From positions 1 to 26,785 of the forward strand of contig CAKTZK010000011.1 in NCBI GenBank assembly GCA_934635515.1: 26,785 bases of DNA, written 5' to 3'. The notes beneath the pieces are model-generated. The model was not told the origin of the DNA and did no database searches. It saw only the letters and a list, made by a program, of their open reading frames with translations. This document shows positions 15,439-25,200 of this stretch, piece by piece; position 1 is the stretch's first letter, and each line of letters opens with the position of its first letter. The DNA comes from an uncultured Oscillospiraceae bacterium. GTDB taxonomy: Bacteria > Bacillota_A > Clostridia > Oscillospirales > Oscillospiraceae. The position numbers and the translations under genes are program-made.

Positions 15439-15459
15439 CGCGGATGCACGATTTCAGAC
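15418..15459 (+). repeat. Direct repeats overlapping the MarR promoter (candidate operator)
   Basis: TGTACGATTTCGGAC (15418-15432) and TGCACGATTTCAGAC (15445-15459) match at 13 of 15 bases and begin 27 bases apart. The first copy fills the -35/-10 spacer and the second covers the early transcript just before the ribosome binding site. This placement suits repression by the MarR protein encoded downstream. Confidence 0.6.
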
Positions 15460-15471
15460 AGGAGGCGCATG

Positions 15472-15909
15472 ATGAAAAAATCCTTTACCCGCGAAATACG
15501 CCGCATCAACTATCTGACCACGGAGACGGAGGCCCTGTACCACCTTGCCAACCTGCACCTGGGCATTGCCGACAGCGCTTCCCTGGTGCTGTATTTCCTC
15601 TATGACGCGGACGGCCGGTGCCCTCTCAGCGACATTTACAAAAGCTCCGGCACCAGCAAGCAGACCGTGAACTCCGCCATCCGGGGCCTGGAAAAGGAGG
15701 GCGCCCTCTACCTGGAGCCCTACAAGGGCCGGGCGAAAATGGCGGTGCTGACAGACAAGGGGCGGGCTTATGCGGAAAACACCGTGGCCCGGCTCCGCCG
15801 GGCCGAGCTGCAGGCCTTTGACGGCTGGACGGAGGAGGAAGTCGACACTCACATCCGGCTGCTGGAAAAATACGCCCGGTGCTTCCGCCGGGAAGTGGAA
15901 AAAATATAG
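15472..15909 (+). CDS. MarR family transcriptional regulator
   Basis: A protein of about 145 residues. Its central winged helix-turn-helix is visible as CPLSDIYKSSGTSKQTVNSA, then IRGLEKEGALYLEP and the wing KGRAKMAVLTDKGRAYAE; flanking helices would form the dimer interface. Two tandem ATG codons exist (15469, 15472); the second is preferred because the spacer from GGAGG is then six bases. The gene is 25 bases upstream of the MATE transporter and under a consensus promoter with direct repeats, so it is probably an autorepressor that also controls the exporter and responds to a small toxic compound. Confidence 0.92.
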   Translation: MKKSFTREIRRINYLTTETEALYHLANLHLGIADSASLVLYFLYDADGRCPLSDIYKSSGTSKQTVNSAIRGLEKEGALYLEPYKGRAKMAVLTDKGRAYAENTVARLRRAELQAFDGWTEEEVDTHIRLLEKYARCFRREVEKI

Positions 15910-15934
15910 CGGCTCAGCCGATCAAGGAGAAAGT

Positions 15935-17275
15935 ATGAAAGACAAGATCCAATTATCAGACCATTTTACCTACGGGCGGCTGCTCCGCTTCACCCTGCCG
16001 TCCATCGGCATGATGATCTTCACCTCCATCTACGGGGTGGTGGACGGCTTCTTCGTGTCCAATTTTGCGGGAAAGAGCCCCTTTGCCGCCGTGAACCTGG
16101 CCTGGCCGTTTCTTATGATCCTGTCCACGGTGGGCCTGATGTTCGGCACAGGCGGCTCGGCCATTGTGGCCAAGGCCTTCGGAGAAGGAGACAGAGACCG
16201 GGGCAACCGCTGCTTTTCCCTGTTCGTATATGTGGCGGCGGCGGTGGGCGCTGTGCTGGCGGTGCTGGGCATCGCCTTTGCCCGGCCCGTGATGGCGCTT
16301 CTGGGCGGGGAAGGCGCTATGCTGGATAATGCCGTGGTCTATACCCGCATCATCCTGCTGGCTCTGCCGTTCAACGTGCTGCAGATGCTGTTTCAGTCCT
16401 TCTGCACCACCGCGGAAAAGCCCCGGCTGGGGCTTCGGGTGACGGTGGCCTCGGGGGTGACCAACATGGTGCTGGACGCGGTGCTGGTCATGGCCCTGCC
16501 CCAGGAACACAAGCTGGCCGGTGCGGCGGCGGCCTCGGCCCTGAGCCAGGTGGTGGGCGGCGGCGTGCCCCTTATCTACTTTGGCCGGAAAAACAGCAGC
16601 CTCCTGCGCCTGGGAAAATGCCGCCTGGACGGCAAGGTCATCTTCAAGGCCTGCACCAACGGCTCCTCGGAGTTCATGAGCAACACCGCCATGAGCCTGG
16701 TGAGCATGCTGTATAACCTGCAGCTGCTGCACTTTGCCGGGGAGGACGGCGTGGCGGCCTACGGGGTGATGATGTATGTGAGCATGATCTTCTCCGCCGC
16801 CTTCATCGGCTACTCCATCGGCACGGCACCCATTGTGTCCTACCACTTTGGCGCCCGGAACCACGGGGAGCTGCAGAGCCTGCTGCGCAAGAGCCTGCGG
16901 ATGATAGGCATATTCGGCGTGGCGATGGTGCTTGCGTCCCAGGCGCTGGCCCTGCCGCTGTCGAAATTTTTCGTGGGCTACGACGCGGAGCTGATGCACA
17001 TGACCGCCTCGGGCTTCCGGATCTTCGGGCTGTCATTCTTCTTTATGGGCTTCGCCATATACGCCTCGGGCTTTTTCACCGCCCTTAGCGACGGACTCAC
17101 CTCCGCCCTTATCGCCTTTTTGCGCACCTTGGTCTTCCAGGTGGCCGCCGTGCTGATCCTACCACGGATCTGGGAGGTGACGGGTATATGGCTGTCCATC
17201 GTGGTGGCCGAGTTCATGGCCATGGTGCTCTCGGCCCTGTTCCTGGTGCTGAAACGGAAAAAATATCATTACTAA
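15935..17275 (+). CDS. MATE family multidrug/toxin efflux transporter
   Basis: A 446-residue membrane protein with about 12 transmembrane segments in two homologous halves. The first half opens with LLRFTLPSIGMMIFTSIYGV and VDGFFVSNFAGKSPFAAVNL, typical of the MATE fold. The second half opens with FKACTNGSSEFMSN. MATE proteins export cationic drugs or metabolites using sodium or proton gradients; this one falls in the Clostridia-type DinF/NorM-like group. The start has AAGGAGAA at 15924-15931. Co-transcription with the MarR gene suggests inducible efflux. The substrate is not deducible. Confidence 0.94.
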   Translation: MKDKIQLSDHFTYGRLLRFTLPSIGMMIFTSIYGVVDGFFVSNFAGKSPFAAVNLAWPFLMILSTVGLMFGTGGSAIVAKAFGEGDRDRGNRCFSLFVYVAAAVGAVLAVLGIAFARPVMALLGGEGAMLDNAVVYTRIILLALPFNVLQMLFQSFCTTAEKPRLGLRVTVASGVTNMVLDAVLVMALPQEHKLAGAAAASALSQVVGGGVPLIYFGRKNSSLLRLGKCRLDGKVIFKACTNGSSEFMSNTAMSLVSMLYNLQLLHFAGEDGVAAYGVMMYVSMIFSAAFIGYSIGTAPIVSYHFGARNHGELQSLLRKSLRMIGIFGVAMVLASQALALPLSKFFVGYDAELMHMTASGFRIFGLSFFFMGFAIYASGFFTALSDGLTSALIAFLRTLVFQVAAVLILPRIWEVTGIWLSIVVAEFMAMVLSALFLVLKRKKYHY

Positions 17276-17284
17276 AAGGCAAAG

Positions 17285-17327
17285 CCGCCGCAGGCCCGTG
17301 TGCAGGGTCTGCGGCGGTGATTTTTTT
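17285..17327 (+). terminator. Rho-independent terminator after the MATE gene
   Basis: CCGCCGCAGGCCC (17285-17297) pairs with GGGTCTGCGGCGG (17305-17317), with one G-U pair, followed by TGA and seven T (17321-17327). The same stem could help end the convergent lyase gene, although the minus-strand T content is poor. Confidence 0.82.
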
Positions 17328-17334
17328 GATTTTC

Positions 17335-18783
17335 TTACTGCTCGTCGCCAAAGTCGGCACGGTAGGCCGCGGCCAGCTTCTCCGGCCAGTCGGACACAGG
17401 CTCCAGCACGCCGGTGAAGAAGCGCAGAGTGGCCGGCTCGTGGACGAAGCGCAGGCCGCCCACCAGGTCCCGGTGGTCAAAGAGCCACTTCACCCGGTCG
17501 ATGACATACTCCGTCTGGGACAGGGTAAACACCCGCCGGGGGAAGGCCAGGCGCAGCAGCTCCATAGACGCGATGCGCTCGCTGCCGTCCCGCTCCCGCT
17601 CCTCGGAGAGGGTGCCGCGCTCCATGCCCCGGATGCCGCCGCAGATATACAGGGCGCAGGCCAGGGCCCCGGCGGAGTACTCCGTCTGGGGTACGTGGGG
17701 CAGGAATTCCTTTACGTCGATATGCGCGCCCAGGCCGCCGCCGGGGGTGATGACGGGGACGCCATACTCGGAAAGCCTGTCTACACAGTAGTCGATGAAC
17801 TGAGGGCCCTGGGAGATGACATCCATGTCCATGCTCTCCTCGAAGCCCACGGTCATGGCCTCCATCTCCTTCACGGACATGCCGCCGTAGGTGAGGAAGC
17901 CCTCGAACATAGGCACCAGGTCCTCCATGGAGTGGAACAGCGCCTCGTCCCGCACCAGGATGGCACCGCCCCGGGCGAAGCCGAATTTCCGGGCAGAGAA
18001 GTAAACGATATCGAACAGGTCCGCGATCTTCCGGGTGATCTCCCGGACGGAGAGGGCCTTCATCTCCTCCTCTCGGGTCTTGATGAAGTAGAGATTATCC
18101 TGCAGAAGGGACGCATCCAGCACCGTGAGGATGCCGTAGCGGCGGCAGATATCCGTGGCGGCCTTCATATTGGCATAGGAGATGGGCTGGCCGCCGATGA
18201 GGTTGGTGCCCGCCTCCAGGCGCACAAAGGGCACATTGGTCGGGGTCTCCCGGAGGATGCAGGCCTCCAGGGCCTCCAGGTCGATATTGCCCTTGAAGGG
18301 CAGGTCGCTTTTACTCACTAGGCCCTCGGCCCGCACCAGCTCCTCCACCCGGCCGCCCAGGCGGGTGATGTGGGCCTTGGCGGTGGTGAAGTGGTAGTTC
18401 ATAATGACGCAGCTGTCAGGCTTCACGAAGCGGGTGGCCAGGATGTTCTCGCAGGCGCGGCCCTGGTGGGCGGGCAGGCAGAAGGGGATGCCGAACAGCT
18501 CCTCCAGCTTCGCGCGCATACGGTAGAAGGTCTCGGACCCGGCGTAGGCATCGTCGGCCCGGAGCATGGCGGACTGCTGGAGGTCGGACATGGCGTTGAC
18601 GCCGGAGTCCGTGAGCATATCCAGGAAAATGTCGCCATTGTGGAGCTGGAAGGTGTTAAAGCCCGCCTGGTGCATCTTCTCCAGCCGCTGGGCCGTGGGC
18701 AGCAGATGAAGCTGCTGGACGATCTTCACCTTGTGCATTTCCATGGGGATGGGTTCGTGTTTGTAAAAAGTGATGGCAGGCAT
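17335..18783 (-). CDS. Tyrosine phenol-lyase/tryptophanase family PLP beta-eliminating lyase
   Basis: A 482-residue fold-type I PLP enzyme. Characterised relatives split tyrosine to phenol, or tryptophan to indole, with pyruvate and ammonia; the tyrosine reaction is reversible. Conserved landmarks are DAYAGSETFY (Y80), PAHQGRACEN (Q107, R109), NYHFTT (T133, T134), NLIGGQP (N194), D223 of LDAS, the Schiff-base lysine K266 in FSARKFGFARGG, and the C-terminal GIRGMERG and FPRRVFT. The MERG and PRRV forms resemble tyrosine phenol-lyase more than tryptophanase. Departures: DATR of tyrosine phenol-lyase reads DASL, so that arginine is leucine (L226), and the loop after K266 differs. Substrate is therefore uncertain. 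GGAGG lies eight bases before the ATG. A tRNA-Tyr T-box precedes it, and it appears to be a single-gene unit. Confidence 0.88.
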   Translation of the reverse strand: MPAITFYKHEPIPMEMHKVKIVQQLHLLPTAQRLEKMHQAGFNTFQLHNGDIFLDMLTDSGVNAMSDLQQSAMLRADDAYAGSETFYRMRAKLEELFGIPFCLPAHQGRACENILATRFVKPDSCVIMNYHFTTAKAHITRLGGRVEELVRAEGLVSKSDLPFKGNIDLEALEACILRETPTNVPFVRLEAGTNLIGGQPISYANMKAATDICRRYGILTVLDASLLQDNLYFIKTREEEMKALSVREITRKIADLFDIVYFSARKFGFARGGAILVRDEALFHSMEDLVPMFEGFLTYGGMSVKEMEAMTVGFEESMDMDVISQGPQFIDYCVDRLSEYGVPVITPGGGLGAHIDVKEFLPHVPQTEYSAGALACALYICGGIRGMERGTLSEERERDGSERIASMELLRLAFPRRVFTLSQTEYVIDRVKWLFDHRDLVGGLRFVHEPATLRFFTGVLEPVSDWPEKLAAAYRADFGDEQ

Positions 18784-18818
18784 GTACAAGTCCTCCTTTA
18801 TATTCTTACCCGGGCAGC

Positions 18819-18853
18819 AAAAACGCCCTCCGTGTCCGAAGACACAGAGGGCG
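18819..18853 (-). terminator. Regulated terminator of the T-box leader
   Basis: On the minus strand CGCCCTCTGTGTC pairs with GACACGGAGGGCG (one G-U pair) around TTCG, followed by five T. It lies 35 bases before the lyase start codon and just after the T-box sequence, the normal place for tRNA-controlled termination. Confidence 0.9.
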
Positions 18854-19134
18854 AGAATAACCCGCGGTACCACCTCAGTTTACCGCTTGCGCGGCCTCAC
18901 GGGACACTGCCGCCGGTCAAAGCCGTTGCCGCTCGATGGCATCATATCCCCCGCGCTGTATCGGGCGCGCCCGGCACTGCCTACGACCCCGGAGGGCTTC
19001 GGAGTGCTGCTCAGGACTGTAATTGGGACGCCGCTTCCTATCTGCCTTGCACCCACCGGCAGCTCTCTGCATAAGAATCCCACAGCGTCTTACTGGGTGT
19101 CCCTCATCGCGTTAAAAAGATCCGCAAAACTTAT
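18819..19134 (-). ncRNA. T-box riboswitch leader, specifier UAC (tRNA-Tyr)
   Basis: On the minus strand all main T-box parts are present. Stem I begins with GGGAC (near 19101) pairing to GTCCT. The specifier loop has CAGTAA on its 5' side and CCAATTACA on its 3' side, closed by GACGCTG pairing with CGGCGTC. The apical part carries AGAGAGCTGCC and GGTGGGTGCAAGGCAG, a usual T-box stem I pattern. The specifier is UAC at 19021-19019, followed by A and then the helix, which reads tyrosine. The T-box sequence GAGGTGGTACCGCG is at 18876-18863. The terminator has a 13-bp stem (18853-18824) with TTCG loop and five T (18823-18819). Uncharged tRNA-Tyr would stabilise the antiterminator and allow expression of the lyase. 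Confidence 0.93.
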
Positions 19135-19140
19135 GCTGTT

Positions 19141-19169
19141 ACTTTAGCACTTTTAATAGATGATGTAAA
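19141..19169 (-). promoter_or_regulatory. Promoter of the T-box/lyase transcript
   Basis: On the minus strand TTTACA (19169-19164) and TAAAGT (19146-19141) are 17 bases apart in an AT-rich patch. Transcription would start near 19134, about 30 bases before stem I of the T-box. Confidence 0.75.
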
Positions 19170-19236
19170 GAAATATTCTGCACAATTTTCAGAGGTTTTT
19201 GAGAATATATTTGGCAATTTTACAGGCGTATCGTCT

Positions 19237-19277
19237 ATAAAACGGCAGGGCCGTCACCATAGGTGGCGGCCCTGCCG
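19237..19277 (-). terminator. Rho-independent terminator of the giant surface-protein gene
   Basis: On the minus strand a 16-bp stem with one mismatch (19277-19262 with 19258-19243) and the loop TAT is followed by TTTTAT (19242-19237). It lies 11 bases after the stop codon and separates this gene from the T-box promoter. Confidence 0.85.
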
Positions 19278-19288
19278 GGGATATGCGG

Positions 19289-22200
19289 TTATCCGCGTTT
19301 TCTGCGGCGGGTGGCCATTCCGGCCGCGCCCGCGCAGGCGGCGACGGCCAGGAGGATATACACGACCAGGCCCGCGTCGCCGGTGGCCGCGCCGGGATCG
19401 GCGGGCTCCGGGGTGTAGCCGATAGCGTAGGTGTCGAAGCTGGCGGCAAAGATGTGGATGGCGCCGGTCTGGGCGTCCACATAGTAGGTGCCGTCCTCGG
19501 CCTGAGCCGGGAGCTTATCCAGGAGGCGGAGGGCTTCGGCCTTACCGTCATTCATGCGCAGGACGGTGATGTCCCGGCGGGTGGTGTCGTAGGAGAAGAG
19601 CAGCTCCAGGACCGTGTTGGTGGCGATCAGCTCCTCCTCTGCGCCGTTCTGCACAAGCAGGAGGCTCAGGTCCATAAACGACAGGGTCTTATCCTTGGCC
19701 GCCGCGCGCAGGAGCTTCTGCACGGGGTCGGCATTGCTCTGGGAGAGCTCCCGGATGGTCATGCGCAGGGCCACGGACGCGCCGTCCAGCTCCGCGCTGC
19801 CGCCGGAGAGGTAGCGGCTCTCCGCTTCCTTATCCAGGCCGCCTACCACGGTATCGCGGAACAGGCCGCCCGCGCTGATCTCCAGCTGGCTGCTCACATC
19901 CTCCTGGGGGATGAGCACATGCAGGTCGGCAATGTTGCTATCCGTCAAGATAACCTTGGTGATGACGATCTTGCCCTGATACTCCACCACCACATTGTAG
20001 GTCCCGGCGGGTACGTCGTCCAGGCTGAAGCTGCCGTTTTCATCGGTGGTCTTCTGGCTGCCCAGGATCTCCAGGCCCTTGCGGATGGTGACCAGGGTGC
20101 CGGAGACGGGGGTCTCGTCGCCGCCGGTGAGGCTGCCCTCGCTGACGGTGCCGCCCAGGGTGTAGACGGGGATCGTCGCAGGAGGCGCGGCCACGGTAAT
20201 GTCCGAAGTGCCGGAGACGGTGGCGTACTTGCCGTCGTCAGGGGTAAAGGTCCAGGCGGCGGTGTAGGGACCGCTGGCGGGACGCAGGTCAGGCTCCGTC
20301 CAGGCGAAGGTGCCGGGCACCACAGCGGTGCCGTCCTTCATGCTGCCGGAGAGGGTGATGCTCGACAGGGTCTTGCCATAGGGCAGGGTGGTGCTGCTGA
20401 GAATGGGCGCGCCGGTGGGCACCACCTTATTCACAGCGTAGAGCTTTAGGGTGATGTCCATGGGCTGATAGTTGCCGGTCTCCACGGTGACGCGGACGGT
20501 GGCAACGAGGCCCTCCTGGGTGGTGCTGACGGCGTTCACGGCCAGGGTCAGCACGCCCTGGGCGCTGATGTTGGAGGCGACCACATCACAGTAGCCCTTA
20601 TCGTCCGTGAAGTTCAGGCCGCCATACTGCACCGCGCCGAAGCGGCAGCCCTTGGGCAGGACGGCGTTCAGGGCCGCGCGCAGGTCCACGGTGTAGGCCG
20701 TGGCGTAGCCGTTGGTCACATCCACCCGGATGGGAGCCACGGTGAGGGCGTCGGCCCGGGCGATGGTGAGGGTGCGCTGGGTGGTGCCGGTGAAGTTGCC
20801 CAGGCCCGTGAGGGTCAAGGGATAATTCCCGGCGAAAACAGCGTCCTTCAAAGTGGCGGTGTAGTCGGTGCCCTCGGCCAGGGTGTAGCCGTCCACAGTG
20901 ACGGAGGCGATGCGGGGCATCTGCACCGCGCCGGTGTAGGTCAGGTCCTCCAGCACCACGGTCACATCGTCCATGGGACGGGCGGTGACGGCGTAGGTGC
21001 GCTGCACGGTGCCGGAGAAGTTGCCCGCGCCGGTGACGGTGACGGTGATGTCGCCGGTGACATTGGTGAAGTCGTTCTTATCGTAGGCCACAGTGTAATC
21101 CCGGCCCTGCTCCAGGGTCGCGCCGCCGAAGGTGATCTCCGGGGTCCAGCGGTGGCTCTGGCCGTTATAAGGCACATTGGCGGGGGTAGACACGGTGACA
21201 TCGGAGGCCGTCAGGGCCTTTGTGCCGATGGTCACGGTGACAGGCTCGGGCTGGGTGCCGGTGTGGTTGCTGTCGGGATCCACCTTATACCAAACGGTGT
21301 AGCTCCCGGCGGTGGTGCCGGTGGGGACGGTATAGGTGTAGGTGCCATTGAGCTGGGTGCTATACACCATCTGGCCGCCCTTGGCGGTGCCTGCGGTCAG
21401 GAGAGTCTGGGCCTGGCCGGTGTAGGTCAGGGTATTGGCCGTGGGGGCGGTGACGGTGACCTTTACCTTGTTCACGGTGATGAGGGCGGAGCCCGGAACG
21501 ATCTCGTAGTCGTCGGTGTTATCCGGGGTGAAGGTCCAGGGGGCGTTCCAGCCGCCGGCACTCAGGACGAGGTTGGGCTCGTTCCAGGTGAATGTGCCGG
21601 GGACGACCGTTTCACCCACCTTCATGGTGCCGGTGATCTCAATGTCGCTGAGGGTCTGGCCGTAGTCAATGTTGGTGGCGCTGAGGGTGGGCTCACCTGC
21701 GGGGACCTGCTTATTCTTGGCGGTGAGCTCCACGGTCAGGGGGAAGGAAACGAAGTTGCCGCTGCTGACCTTGACATTCACCGTGCCGATGGAGCCTTCC
21801 ACATCCGTCTCCACGGCGCTAATGGGCAGGGTGAGGATGCCGTTCTCGCTGACGGCGGCACCGTCGGTGTAGTAGCGGCTATCCAGGTCCAGGGCCTTCA
21901 GAGAGGTGAAGTCCACCTGGTCATCGTAGGGACGGTAGACATAGTCCTCCAGAGCGTAGGTAAGGCCGCCGAAGGTCATGTTCTCGGGCAGGGTGGGCAG
22001 GAGGGTCTTGAGGTCGAAGGTGTAAACCTTCTCGTGGTTGTTGCTCACCGCAAGGGTGCCCGGGGTCAGGGTGGCGGTGGCGGGCAGGTAGCCGCAGTTG
22101 ATACGCTGCTGGAAGGTGCAGGTACGGGTGTCCTTGCCGTCGTCGAAGATATAGTTGGGATTCGTCAGGCGGACGGTGATGGTGTAGGTGCCGCTGCTGC

Positions 22201-25200
22201 CCACATTGGCATCTGTAAAGCCGGTGGAGGTGATGCTGACGATCTCATAATCCTCGCCCGGGACCAGATTCACAGAGTCTATGCCCGACTGATTCGCCTT
22301 GGAGCGGAAGTTCGCGTCCGACAGGTCGGGGTCGGTGGTGCCGTCATAGTCCCTAAAGGCATTGATGCCGCTCATGTCACCCAGGGGGTGCTGGGCAATG
22401 GTCCAGGGGGCGGACTTTTCGTCCAGGTATTCGCTTCCCTCGGCGGGACGGATGGTGAGGGTATAGTCCCCGGCATTGGTGCCGGTGTTGCCCTCTACGA
22501 CATAGTCGGTGCCCTCGGTGAGGGTCTTGCCGAAGTAGGTGACGGTGATGGGCTGGATAAGCTCGGTGCCCTGGCTGCTCTGGTCGAAATTATAGGGCTG
22601 GAAGGTCAGGGCCTGATCCAGGTTGATGTCGGCCAGGGACAGGTCGGGGTTGGTGATCTCCAGGAGGCTGCCCTCGTCATGGGCAAACCAGGTCTGCCAG
22701 AGGGCGTTTTTCTCTGCATCCCAGGCGGTGACCTTGGCGCACACCTGGATCGTATCGCCCAGGTCCAGGTTAGAAAAGCCCTGCAGGCCGGGCTGGAGAT
22801 GCACGGTATCGGTGTAGGAGGTGTCATATACCAGACGGCCATCCTGATCGGTCAGGGTGGTAGAGGTGAGGTCCAGATAGTCCGCACCCATCCAGTACCA
22901 GGTTACGGTGTATACGGCGGCTGCCTCGCCCACGGGGGCGAAGGACAGCTCCAGGGGCACATTCTGCCGTCCCAGAGGCACCTGGCCCTTATAGCCTATC
23001 TTCAGGTCGGAGACCGGGGCCGGGGCGATGGTGTAATTTACATTGGGCTCGATCACGCCGGGGTCGCTGATGCTCACTACCCCCCGGTCGTCCACAATAT
23101 AGCTGCCCTTTTGGAGCAGGGGGATCAGGGGGCCGGACACGCTGGTCTCGCCGCAGAGGCCGCCCTGACGCAGGGAAATATTGGCCTCGGTGTTGTATGC
23201 GGACACAGTGAGGCCGTTCAGCCAGCCGCTCTGGAGGATCAGAGAGCCCTTGGTCACTTGCAGGGGGCCGATGCTGCCGCTGGCGTTTTCGCTGGAGTCC
23301 TGGATGGTCAGGGCCATGGCGGCGGTGCCGCTATTGAGATTCAGCTTCTCCGTTACGCCGTCGGCGGGGGCGATCTTGTAGCCATTGAGGTCGATGGTCA
23401 CGGTGCCGCCGGTCAGGTCCAGGGGCGTGGTATAGGCGTAGTTTGCGTAGAGCTTCAAGGTGCGGCCCATCATGCGGGCGTCTTCCAAACCGGCGTTGAA
23501 GTCACTGTAATAGACCTCGCCGGAATCGCCCTGGATGGAGGCCACGATGGCGGCGTTACAGTAGGTGCAGGCACCGTTCTTGATCTCCCCATGGGAGCAC
23601 TCCACGACCCGGACATTCCAAATGTGGGTCACGCCGGGCCAGCCCTCCAGCGGGGTATTATAGGGCAGGTAGGCGGCGGTCTCATCCGCATACTGGAAGG
23701 CATAGCCCGCTTTCAGGAAGCTGCCCACGGTGTTATTGGTATAGCCGTTGCAGTAGATCAGGCCGTAGGTGCCGCCGTCTAACTGGCCGCTGAGCTTTTC
23801 CAGATCGTCCAGGCCCACCTTGCCGATATGGCCGGTGAAGTTCTCCGTGGACAGGGTGCTGCCATAGTACAGGAGGATGCCCTGGTCGGAGGTATACGGC
23901 GGGTCCTGGATGCCGCCGGAGCCGGTGAGGATCAGGTGGCCGGACTTGGTGGCATCCCCGGAATCACCCAGGATGATGCCGACGCCGTTGGGCTTGAGGG
24001 TCTTGCCGTTGAAGTCCAGGGTCAGGGTGCGGCCATCGCTGATGACGGCGGTGGTCTCCAGACCATCGGAGACAAGGGTCACGGTGTCGCCGTTCTGGGC
24101 CTTATCAAAGGCATCCCGCAGGGTGCCGGGATAATAGGTGGCGGTGCCGTCGTGGGTCACCTTGGTAGAGAACTGGGCGCCGCAGAGGCTGCACAGGCCC
24201 GTGGTATCGTCAATTTCGTGGTCGCAATGCAGGCCGCAGGGGCAGTCGGTGGCGGTGCTGTCGGGGAACTCGTGCTCGTGATCGTTGCCGAGTATCACAT
24301 TCTCGAGTTTGGCCTCATCGGTGAGGAAGTAGATCTTTCCAAAAGCGCCCGTGCCGTCGGGGTCCGTATAGAAGGCGCTCTTGCTGCTGATGATGCTGCG
24401 CAGGGGGTAGGAATTGCCGTCTTTGCGGCTTTCGATACAGTTAAATATGCCCCTCTGGATCTCCACGCTGCCGAGGTTATCTATGAAGAGGGAATCGAAG
24501 AAGCCCCTCTTCAGCAGGAGGGAGGATTCCGCGTCGCGGACCCGCCAGGCGGCATTCTGGATCATGTTGTCATTGTCGCCGACTTTTTCCGCGACTACCC
24601 GGGCACCGGGGGCGGAAGCATTCAGCTTGCCCGCAGTCAGTTCTGTCACGGAGCCGGAGTAGATGGTGGCCTGGTCATAGCAATACAGTTCTTCGATGGC
24701 CGCGCCGTCCAGGATCAGATAGCCGGAGTAGACGCTGACATTTTTCAGCTTGCCGCCGCCCACGCTGTCGGTGATCCAGGCATAGCCGGTGCCGGTGACA
24801 AAAGCCTCCCGTTTCTCATGGTCATAGTCCGTGGAGCCCACGGACAGGTCGCTGACGGTGTGGCCGTTGAGGTCCAGGGTGATCCGGTTTGAGCTATTCT
24901 CACTGAGCAGGACGGGAATGGCCCCGATGCCGATGTCGTCCAGGATGGTGACCATGTTACCGTTATTTTTCACGGCGTCCAGGGCGTCCTGGAGGGTGTA
25001 ATACTTCGTGCCCCGGGCCTCGGCCACATGGGTGAGGCCGCAGTAGGGACACTGGGCGGCGGTGGAGCCATCGTGGGTGCAGCGCTCCACCTTCACGCCG
25101 GAGATGCCGGTGCCGATGCCGGTGCCCGCCACGGGGGCCAGCTTGCCGTCGGCGGTGTAGCGCAGGGCGTAGCCGGGCTGGAGCAGGCGGCTCAGGGGCA

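Noticed and set aside
21152..23782. Plus-strand open frame of 876 codons (also 25028-26614, 528 codons) opposite the giant surface protein.
   Set aside because: Gly/Val/Ala/Leu/His-rich shadow; the minus strand has repeat domains, a signal peptide and an anchor tail.
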